Source: an uncultured Actinoplanes sp. (GTDB taxonomy: Bacteria > Actinomycetota > Actinomycetes > Mycobacteriales > Micromonosporaceae). Taken from it: 5,441 nt of DNA. Shown piece after piece: positions 1 through 4,493 of the stretch. The translations under genes were made by a program, and so were the position numbers. The notes below the pieces were generated by a model. That model was not told the DNA's origin and searched no databases. It saw nothing but the letters and a program-made list of their open reading frames with translations. The number at the start of each line of letters is the position of its first letter. Position 1 is the first letter of the stretch. The stretch covers positions 1 through 5,441 of the forward strand of contig CAKUMG010000481.1 of NCBI GenBank assembly GCA_934667465.1, given 5' to 3'.

Positions 1-333
1 GAACAGCACCAGCAGGGCGGGCAGCCCGCGGAACAGCTCGATGTAGGCGGTGGCGAACCAGCGGTACGGCAGGATCGAGCTCAGCCGCATCAGCGCGAGG
101 ATCAGCCCGAACACCAGGCCGAACACGAACGCCAGCAGCGTGTAGACGATCGTGTTGCGCAGCGCGACCGTGATCGCCTCGGGGAACATGCCCCTGGCGA
201 CGTCGAGGCGGAAGAACGCGTCGGACAGCCGTCCCCAGTCCGCGGCGGCGATCACGGCGGCGATCACCGCGAGGAACACGACGTAGCCGGCGACGCGGAA
301 GATCCGCTGCCGCCGGCGTCGACTCAGTTTCAT
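1..333 (-). CDS. Polar amino-acid ABC transporter permease, N-terminal part (cut by left edge)
   Basis: This is the N-terminal 111 residues of an inner-membrane permease of the HisM/GlnP type, which forms the channel through which the amino acid bound by the upstream lipoprotein is imported. The fragment opens with a very basic cytoplasmic tail (MKLSRRRRQR). A first membrane helix follows at about residues 14-31, then a helix at about 61-82. The segment around residues 52-64 (PEAITVALRNTIV) and YIELFRGLPALLVL at 97-110 match the conserved N-terminal region of polar amino-acid permeases, where an RG[TL]P motif is typical. The EAA loop that contacts the ATPase would lie beyond the left edge. 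The ATG is the first start after the stop of the substrate-binding gene, 23 nt away. No good Shine-Dalgarno precedes it, so translation is probably coupled to the upstream gene. An ATPase gene is expected outside the window but is not seen. Confidence 0.93.
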   Translation of the reverse strand, partial: MKLSRRRRQRIFRVAGYVVFLAVIAAVIAAADWGRLSDAFFRLDVARGMFPEAITVALRNTIVYTLLAFVFGLVFGLILALMRLSSILPYRWFATAYIELFRGLPALLVLF

Positions 334-356
334 GTCAGGAATCAGCAGCCCGGAGG

Positions 357-1178
357 TCAGCTGGCCGGCTTCTCGCCGATCCAGGTGGAGTAGATCTTGT
401 CGTACGTGCCGTCGGTGCGCGCCGCGGCGAGCGTCTCGTTGACGACCTTGAGCAGCTCGGCGTTGCCCTTCTTGATCGCGAACCCGTACTGCTCGCCGGT
501 GTCGAAGCCCGCCGCGACGACGACCTTGCCGGGGTTGGCCTTGATGTACTCGTTCCACACCGGCAGGTCGTTGACGGCCGCGGCGACCTGGTTGGTCGAC
601 AGCGCCTGCTGCAGCGCGGCGAGGTCCTTGTACGAGACGACCTCGATGTCGAGGTTCTTGTCCTTGACCTGCGTGTTCACGTACTCCTCGCCGGTGGTGC
701 CGCCCTGCACGCCGAGGCGCTTGCCCGCGAGCTCGTCGAGGGTCTTGACCTCCTTGCCGGTCAGCACGGCCAGGGCCTGGGTGGCGTCGAAGTACGGGTC
801 GGCGAAGTCGAGGACCTGCTTGCGCTCGTCGGTGATGGTCATGCCGGCCGCGGCGATGTCGCACTTGCCCGAGTTGAGGTCGGTACCGCTCTTGATGCCC
901 TCGAACGGCGTGTCGACGATCTCCTGGGTCACGCCGAGCTTGGCGGCGACCAGGTCGACCAGCGCCACGTCGAAGCCGACGACCTTGCCGGTCTCGTCCT
1001 TGGACTGGAACGGCGCGTACGGCAGGTGGGTGCACGTGGTCAGCGCACCGGCCTTGATCAGCGGGACACCGCTCTCGGTCGTGCCGCCGGTCTCCTCCTT
1101 GGCGCACCCGGCGAGCCCGCCGATCGCGAGCGCGGCGACGGCCGCCATGGTGGCTGCCTTACGTGTATATGCCAGCAT
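357..1178 (-). CDS. Amino-acid ABC transporter substrate-binding lipoprotein (SBP_bac_3 family)
   Basis: This 273-residue lipoprotein is the extracellular ligand-capturing component of a polar amino-acid importer. It has a basic N-terminus, a hydrophobic segment at about residues 8-21 and the lipobox LAGC, with the acylated cysteine at Cys25. The family-3 solute-binding fold covers about residues 40-268. TDERKQVLDFADPYF (117-130) is the hallmark segment, and Arg119 is expected to hold the ligand carboxylate. GVQGGTT (156-162) and Asp204 in AVNDLPV fit the second lobe and the amino-group contact. Cys49 and Cys106 sit in the two strands of lobe 1 and may form a disulfide. The start at 1178 is chosen over an in-frame ATG at 1220 because GGGGAGAG lies 4 nt upstream and the signal peptide begins there directly. 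The family signature GFDVALV (68-74) departs from the usual pattern at its fifth position, which has Ala instead of Asp or Glu. The exact substrate (glutamine, glutamate, a basic amino acid or other) cannot be told from sequence alone. Confidence 0.95.
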   Translation of the reverse strand: MLAYTRKAATMAAVAALAIGGLAGCAKEETGGTTESGVPLIKAGALTTCTHLPYAPFQSKDETGKVVGFDVALVDLVAAKLGVTQEIVDTPFEGIKSGTDLNSGKCDIAAAGMTITDERKQVLDFADPYFDATQALAVLTGKEVKTLDELAGKRLGVQGGTTGEEYVNTQVKDKNLDIEVVSYKDLAALQQALSTNQVAAAVNDLPVWNEYIKANPGKVVVAAGFDTGEQYGFAIKKGNAELLKVVNETLAAARTDGTYDKIYSTWIGEKPAS

Positions 1179-1182
1179 GAAT

Positions 1183-1190
1183 CTCTCCCC
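1183..1190 (-). promoter_or_regulatory. Shine-Dalgarno that fixes the lipoprotein start
   Basis: On the minus strand GGGGAGAG is followed by ATTC and then ATG at 1178. The ATG at 1220 has nothing comparable upstream and would put 14 odd residues (including Pro and two Arg) ahead of the signal peptide. Confidence 0.75.
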
Positions 1191-1234
1191 AATCCGGGCC
1201 ACCGCCCGTGGCGGGGCCATGACAGGTTAAGGCA

Positions 1235-1255
1235 CAACGATCACGAACATCGTTG
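1235..1255. promoter_or_regulatory. Perfect inverted repeat, candidate operator of the importer
   Basis: CAACGAT (1235-1241) and ATCGTTG (1249-1255) are exact reverse complements separated by 7 bases. The centre lies about 67 nt upstream of the lipoprotein start and close to the start point predicted from the candidate promoter at 1259-1287. A 7-bp-arm dyad with a 7-bp spacer suits a dimeric repressor. It could also form an RNA hairpin in the leader. The regulator is unknown. Confidence 0.4.
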
Positions 1256-1258
1256 CAA

Positions 1259-1287
1259 GTGTTAAGCCCTCCGTTACACCCTGTGAA
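1259..1287 (-). promoter_or_regulatory. Candidate promoter for the amino-acid importer genes
   Basis: On the minus strand TTCACA (1287-1282; 5 of 6 to TTGACA) is followed by exactly 17 bases and then TAACAC (1264-1259; 3 of 6 to TATAAT). It lies in the most AT-rich stretch of the intergenic region and would start transcription near 1252. The -10 match is poor, so this is a suggestion only. Confidence 0.3.
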
Positions 1288-1322
1288 GCAAAACACGTTC
1301 AAACCCGACTGCGGATGTGTAC

Positions 1323-1338
1323 GGGGGCCCGGGCCCCC
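1323..1338. repeat. 16-bp perfect palindrome of G and C
   Basis: GGGGGCCCGGGCCCCC is its own reverse complement over all 16 bases, with no spacer. It lies about 170 bases upstream of the CxxC-protein gene. In DNA this rich in G and C, short palindromes arise easily, but the ordered runs of G5, C3, G3 and C5 are striking. It may be a protein-binding site or a cruciform/hairpin; no function can be assigned. Confidence 0.6.
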
Positions 1339-1505
1339 ACCTGTGTCGCTCGTTCCCTGGCCAGAGGCGCGGGTCGCTCCCGCCCGGCGCCGGGGGGTTA
1401 TCAGGTCGTGACCGGCCTTCGCCTCGAGATCTGCTCACCCATCGGGAAGTCCTCTCCGCATGCTCGCCGAGGTGCGGCATCCTGCGCACAGCCCTGGGGG
1501 GTGAC

Positions 1506-2561
1506 GTGACGATCTTCGGCTGCCGGACCTGCGGCGCCGCCCTGACGGATCCGGTGTCGAGGGTGGCGCTGCCCGTCCATGCGCACCAGAAGTACGGCAA
1601 CGGGCCGGGCGCCCTGGAACCGGCCCTCGAACCCGGCACGTACGCGAGGGATCCGCTGCCCTCCGGCCCGCCGTGGCGGCGGTGGGCCGAGCTCGAGGAC
1701 GGCGAGGCGGAAGCGCGCGGCTGGTACGCCCCGAGGTTCAACGTCTCCGACGGGCCGGCCGGCCGGGTGCTGCTGCCCCCGGGTGAGATCCGCGGCACCG
1801 TCATCGACCCGGCCCGGTCCGGCAACTCCGCCTGCTGCGGCCTCGACGGCAGCGAACCGAACCTGGTCTGCCTCACCTGCGGCACCCCGGTCGCCATCCG
1901 GATCGACGACTGCGGCCTGCGGCACGCGGTGTGGCTGGAACCCGCGGCGATCCGCGTGCTCGACGACGGCCCCGGCCCGCACCCGGCGCTCGGCTGGGCG
2001 GACCTGCTCGACCAGCGGCCCGGCATCCCGCCGTCCGAACCGGACGGACACTGGCACCCGATATGGGTGGCCGCCGTGGCCTCGGCCCTCGCGCACCTGC
2101 TGGCCGCCACGGGCGGCGCCCCGATCCTGACCCCGGACCCCCGGATCGCCGGCATCTTCCGACCCGTCCTCGACGGCCTCCCCGCCCCGGACCGCACCCG
2201 GCCGGAGCGCACCCTGACCCTGGCCGGCCCGGGCCTGCCACCCGCCGACGGCGACCTCGCCCTCGTCCCGGACCACCCGCAGACCGGCGCCCCCTGGCCG
2301 GTGTCTCCACCGGCCACGTCGGTCCCCCTCGCCTGGGACGCCTGGCACCACCTCGCCTTCCACCGCGAGCCGAGCCCGGCCGGGCGCTCGGTCCCGCTGC
2401 CGCCGGAGGCCCCACCGGCCCTGCTCCCCTACCACCGCCTCGACCCGGACGGCGCGACCTTCCTTCACGTCCTGGCCCGGCTGCCCGAGGTCCGCCGCCC
2501 CTGGCTGTGCGCCCTCTACGAGCGGGGACGGCCCACCGGCTACACCACCTGCCGGCTCTGA
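1506..2561 (+). CDS. Conserved-type hypothetical protein with two CxxC knuckles
   Basis: This 351-residue protein has no signal peptide or membrane helix, so it is probably cytoplasmic. I do not recognise a named family, although its opening (FGCRTCGAALTDPVSRVALP) resembles uncharacterised actinobacterial proteins as I remember them. Two CxxC pairs are visible, Cys6/Cys9 and Cys122/Cys125 (CLTCG). Together they could form one zinc ribbon split by an insert of about 110 residues. Cys110-Cys111 and Cys136 (IDDC) are nearby extra cysteines. The region 140-351 is rich in Pro, Ala, His and Trp and may be a separate domain, with WDAWHHLAFH at 277-286. The GTG at 1506 is chosen because a GGGGGGTGA ribosome-binding stretch abuts it and the first knuckle starts five residues in. 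The frame stays open back to an ATG at 1317, but those 63 residues look non-coding. No clear terminator follows. Coding status is supported by G/C-ending codons throughout. Confidence 0.82.
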   Translation: MTIFGCRTCGAALTDPVSRVALPVHAHQKYGNGPGALEPALEPGTYARDPLPSGPPWRRWAELEDGEAEARGWYAPRFNVSDGPAGRVLLPPGEIRGTVIDPARSGNSACCGLDGSEPNLVCLTCGTPVAIRIDDCGLRHAVWLEPAAIRVLDDGPGPHPALGWADLLDQRPGIPPSEPDGHWHPIWVAAVASALAHLLAATGGAPILTPDPRIAGIFRPVLDGLPAPDRTRPERTLTLAGPGLPPADGDLALVPDHPQTGAPWPVSPPATSVPLAWDAWHHLAFHREPSPAGRSVPLPPEAPPALLPYHRLDPDGATFLHVLARLPEVRRPWLCALYERGRPTGYTTCRL

Positions 2562-2707
2562 ACGGCCAAATCTTCCCGTACGCCTTCCTTCATCCGGCCC
2601 AGAGGATGGTCTGGCGCCAACGACTGGTCTCCCGCCCGGAAACGGTGCGTGGAACGCGCGGCACAGCTCGCCGCGGAAGGCTCGTAACCGCGCGAGAAAC
2701 CGTGTCC

Positions 2708-2736
2708 GCAACCGGGTGCGCAACCCTGTTGCAACC
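2708..2736 (+). repeat. Three phased GCAACC direct repeats, candidate regulator-binding site
   Basis: GCAACC occurs at 2708-2713, 2720-2725 and 2731-2736, giving start-to-start distances of 12 and 11 bases, close to one helical turn. The first and third copies extend to GCAACCGG. Direct repeats on an 11-bp period are typical of sites bound by tandem OmpR/PhoP-type response regulators, and this cluster lies about 150 bases upstream of the CAP gene. The sequence seen is certain; the regulatory role is inference. Confidence 0.4.
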
Positions 2737-2827
2737 GGCCGGTGGCAGGCACCCGTCCGGCAACTCAGCGCTCACCGCAAGGCACCCAGTTGGCCGTCAG
2801 CGGGCCCCGACCCTTCCCGAAGTGACA

Positions 2828-2851
2828 GGCGTACCCAGCGAGCAGGTCGCC
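2828..2851 (+). promoter_or_regulatory. Leader hairpin ahead of the CAP gene
   Basis: GGCG(T)ACC at 2828-2835 pairs with GGTCGCC at 2845-2851, giving seven base pairs with a single bulged T (2832) and a 9-base loop. It ends 28 bases before the start codon, just upstream of the ribosome-binding site. The preceding bases (CCCGAAGTGACAG, 2816-2828) loosely recall the 3' part of actinobacterial cyclic-di-AMP riboswitches. The hallmark upstream elements are missing, so no riboswitch is called. Confidence 0.3.
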
Positions 2852-2866
2852 GGGACGGAGACACCG

Positions 2867-2873
2867 AAGGAAG
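2867..2873 (+). promoter_or_regulatory. Shine-Dalgarno supporting the GTG start of the CAP gene
   Basis: AAGGAAG lies 6 bases before GTG 2880. The longer run AAGGAAGTGA matches the ideal AAGGAGGTGA at nine of ten positions. This, together with the signal peptide that follows immediately, decides the start. Confidence 0.85.
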
Positions 2874-2879
2874 TGACCC

Positions 2880-3368
2880 GTGCAGAAGACCCTGGTCCGC
2901 CGCCTCGCCACTGCCGCGCTGATCCCCGCCGCCGCCCTCATCGGCCTGCTCATCGCCTCCCCCGCCCAGGCCGCCGCCCCCTCCACCGCCACCCTGCAGA
3001 CCCAGATCGTCCAGCTGTCCAACAAGCAGCGCGTCAACGCCGGCTGCAAAGCCCTGCCCGTCAACGCCCAGCTCCTCTGGGCCGCCCGCGGCCACAGCAA
3101 GTTCATGGCCACCACCGGCACCTTCAGCCACACCGGCGCCCGCAGCTCCAGCTTCATCACCCGTTCCAAGGCCGCCGGCTACACCGCGCCGCGCAGCGAG
3201 AACATCGCCTGGGGCTACCGCACCGCCACGGAAGTCGTCAACGCCTGGATGAAGTCCCCCGGCCACCGCAAGAACCTGCTCGACTGCGGCGCCAAGACCT
3301 TCGCCGTCGGCGTCGTCTACGCCACCAACGGCAACCCCTACTACACCCAGGAATTCGGCTCCCGCTGA
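2880..3368 (+). CDS. Secreted CAP-domain (SCP/PR1-like, YkwD-type) protein
   Basis: This 162-residue exported protein consists of a signal peptide and a single bacterial CAP domain, with no extra cell-wall-binding module. The signal peptide has a basic start (Lys3, Arg7, Arg8), a hydrophobic core at about 10-26 and a likely cleavage after AQA at residue 31. The CAP domain spans about residues 40-160. FSH supplies His84, SENIAWG supplies Glu107 and SPGHRKNLL supplies His129. These are the residues that line the CAP cavity, and in YkwD-type proteins the last motif is diagnostic. Cys56 and Cys136 probably form a disulfide outside the cell. Bacterial CAP proteins are widespread in spore-forming and filamentous Gram-positives, but their biochemical role is mostly unsettled, so no reaction is assigned. 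The gene stands alone between a long leader and a strong terminator, which suggests its own transcription unit. Confidence 0.93.
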   Translation: MQKTLVRRLATAALIPAAALIGLLIASPAQAAAPSTATLQTQIVQLSNKQRVNAGCKALPVNAQLLWAARGHSKFMATTGTFSHTGARSSSFITRSKAAGYTAPRSENIAWGYRTATEVVNAWMKSPGHRKNLLDCGAKTFAVGVVYATNGNPYYTQEFGSR

Positions 3369-3390
3369 CCGTTACTCGACCCCCCGAAAA

Positions 3391-3428
3391 GGAACCGGCC
3401 GGCATGCCCCCGCATGCCGGCCGGTTTC
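3391..3428. terminator. Bidirectional terminator hairpin between convergent genes
   Basis: AACCGGCCGGCATGC (3393-3407) and GCATGCCGGCCGGTT (3412-3426) are perfect reverse complements flanking a CCCC loop. This gives a 15-bp stem that extends to 17 with one G-U pair. TTTCCTT follows on the plus strand and a TTCCTTTT run on the minus strand, so it can serve both the CAP gene (ends 3368) and the methyltransferase gene (ends 3440). The T-tracts are interrupted by C, as is common in high-GC actinomycetes. Confidence 0.9.
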
Positions 3429-3439
3429 CTTGCGTCCCG

Positions 3440-4462
3440 TCAGACGGGCACCGCGCTGCGCGAGTACGCCAGGACCGCGTGCCGCCCCAGCATCCGCGGC
3501 TCGAGGGTCAGCCCCGCGATCTCCGTGGTCCACCGGCGCACGGCCTCCTGCTCGTCCGGCCGGTTCACGTCGTCGAGCACGATCGTGGCCGTCGCGGCGA
3601 GCCGGTTCTCCAGCACGTGCATCGCCGGGAACCGCGCGTCCGGGCCGGTCGCCGCGGGCGGGCCGTCGATCAGCAGCAGCTCGATGTCGCGCAGGTCGGC
3701 GAGCCGCCCGAGCTCGTACCACGGGTAGGTGCGGCCCGCCGTCGTCAGCTCGGCCAGCGGCGCGTACCGCACCTCGGCCACGGCGGTCAGCCCGTGCGCC
3801 TCCAGCAGATCCTGGGTCCGTCGCGCGTACTCGGCGTCGTGGTCGAGCGAGACCAGCCGGCCCCCGAACTGCTCGAGCGCGTAGGCGAGCCACACCGACG
3901 ACGTCCCGCTGCCCAGCTCGACCACCAGCGCCGGCTGCCGCAGCCGCACGATGTGCAGCAGGTCCAGCAGGTCGGTGGGGTTGAGCGCGAAGTCGCCCGA
4001 CGACGGCATCGGCGCCCGCGGCGTGAAGTCGCGGAACAGCTGCGCCATCGCCTCGATCTCCCGGCTCTGCGCGCGCAGCAGCAGGTCGGTGCCGTGGCTG
4101 TGCTGCCGCAGGCCGCGGGTGACCGTCCGGGTCAGTTCCTGGTGGCGGTCGCCGGCGGAGAGCCGTTCCTTCTCCACCGTCGCCACGACCCGGCGCTGCA
4201 TCTGCTCGATCACCGCGCGCAGGTCCCGGTTCGCCGCCTGGTTCGCCTTGTGCAGCCCGCTCATCCAGCGCGACAGGTGCAGGATGCCGAGCAGCACCCC
4301 CAGCAGCAGCACCGCGACCAGCGAGGTCGCGAGCCCCTGCCGGCCCGTCGCGGCCGCCGTCCAGACGCCGGCGACCAGGGCGGTCACCGCCAGAAGTAGC
4401 ACTGCCTGCGGCCGGGAGAGGCTTCGCAGCCGCCCCGTCAGCCGGCGGGTCACACCGCTCAT
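3440..4462 (-). CDS. Membrane-anchored class I SAM-dependent methyltransferase
   Basis: This 340-residue protein has an N-terminal membrane hairpin, a helical linker and a C-terminal methyltransferase. The first 18 residues are Arg-rich, two hydrophobic helices follow at about 20-37 and 43-63, and a short loop joins them. Both termini should therefore be cytoplasmic. Residues about 68-145 are charged and helix-prone, probably a coiled coil. The catalytic part, about 155-335, shows motif I VVELGSGTSS (180-189) for S-adenosylmethionine and the acidic ribose contact VSLDHD (204-209). LLLIDGPPAATGP (262-274) and IVLDDVNR (294-301) follow, a pattern typical of the Methyltransf_24 group. The acceptor is unknown. 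The gene lies 31 nt downstream of the glycosyltransferase on the same strand, so a cell-envelope glycan or lipid-linked sugar is a reasonable guess. The ATG at 4462 has GGAGG seven bases upstream. The stop lies just beyond the shared terminator. Confidence 0.88.
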   Translation of the reverse strand: MSGVTRRLTGRLRSLSRPQAVLLLAVTALVAGVWTAAATGRQGLATSLVAVLLLGVLLGILHLSRWMSGLHKANQAANRDLRAVIEQMQRRVVATVEKERLSAGDRHQELTRTVTRGLRQHSHGTDLLLRAQSREIEAMAQLFRDFTPRAPMPSSGDFALNPTDLLDLLHIVRLRQPALVVELGSGTSSVWLAYALEQFGGRLVSLDHDAEYARRTQDLLEAHGLTAVAEVRYAPLAELTTAGRTYPWYELGRLADLRDIELLLIDGPPAATGPDARFPAMHVLENRLAATATIVLDDVNRPDEQEAVRRWTTEIAGLTLEPRMLGRHAVLAYSRSAVPV

Positions 4463-4469
4463 GTTCCGA

Positions 4470-4474
4470 CCTCC
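4470..4474 (-). promoter_or_regulatory. Shine-Dalgarno of the methyltransferase gene
   Basis: On the minus strand GGAGG precedes ATG 4462 by 7 bases. It lies in the 31-base gap after the glycosyltransferase stop, so the second gene can be translated independently from a shared message. Confidence 0.8.
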
Positions 4475-4493
4475 GATGGGATGGGGAAAAACG

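Larger units (their letters stand above)
1179..1505. other. Divergent intergenic region between importer and CxxC-protein gene
   Basis: This stretch of about 330 bases separates two genes transcribed away from each other. The left part (about 1220-1315) is clearly richer in A and T than its surroundings and holds the inverted repeat and the candidate minus-strand promoter. The right part (about 1320-1505) is GC-rich and contains the 16-bp palindrome at 1323-1338 and a 12-bp palindrome CCCGGCGCCGGG at 1383-1394. I could not find a convincing plus-strand promoter. Open frames across it have weaker third-position GC than the real genes and are not called. Confidence 0.6.
2562..2879 (+). other. 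Long intergenic leader upstream of the CAP gene
   Basis: These 318 bases contain no convincing gene on either strand, and no strong terminator hairpin after the CxxC gene. The first part (2562-2700) shows nothing I can name. The middle holds three phased GCAACC repeats (2708-2736). The last part (about 2750-2879) could be a transcribed leader with a bulged hairpin and an excellent ribosome-binding site. No clear -35/-10 pair was found. Confidence 0.55.

Noticed and set aside
1179..1220. Longer start of the substrate-binding protein at ATG 1220
   Set aside because: It adds 14 residues before an otherwise complete lipoprotein signal, and the strong ribosome-binding site lies between the two ATGs, serving the inner one.
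397..1230. Plus-strand open frame of 277 codons opposite the substrate-binding protein
   Set aside because: It is antisense to a gene with clear family motifs; the product is Ser/Ala/Thr-rich with no domain and no ribosome-binding site.
1317..1505. Extension of the CxxC protein to ATG 1317
   Set aside because: The added 63 residues look non-coding, cross the GC palindrome and have no ribosome-binding site. The GTG at 1506 has one and sits right before the first CxxC.
2562..2700. Terminator after the CxxC-protein gene
   Set aside because: Only short 4-5 bp stems with large loops are present and there is no T-tract.
1401..2723. Minus-strand open frame of 440 codons (and a 347-codon one at 1274-2317)
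   Set aside because: Both are shadows of the CxxC-protein gene: Arg/Gly/Pro-rich, with no recognisable fold. The plus-strand frame has the proper G/C-ending codons and conserved-looking CxxC motifs.
2562..2879. A full cyclic-di-AMP or cyclic-di-GMP riboswitch
   Set aside because: Only fragments resemble the consensus. The hallmark conserved segments of either class are not visible by eye, so it is kept as a hypothesis and not called.
1931..4399. Plus-strand open frame of 822 codons
   Set aside because: It runs across the CxxC gene, the intergenic leader, the CAP gene, the terminator and the antisense of the methyltransferase. Its product is low-complexity Arg/Pro/Gly/His, which is typical of a shadow frame in high-GC DNA.
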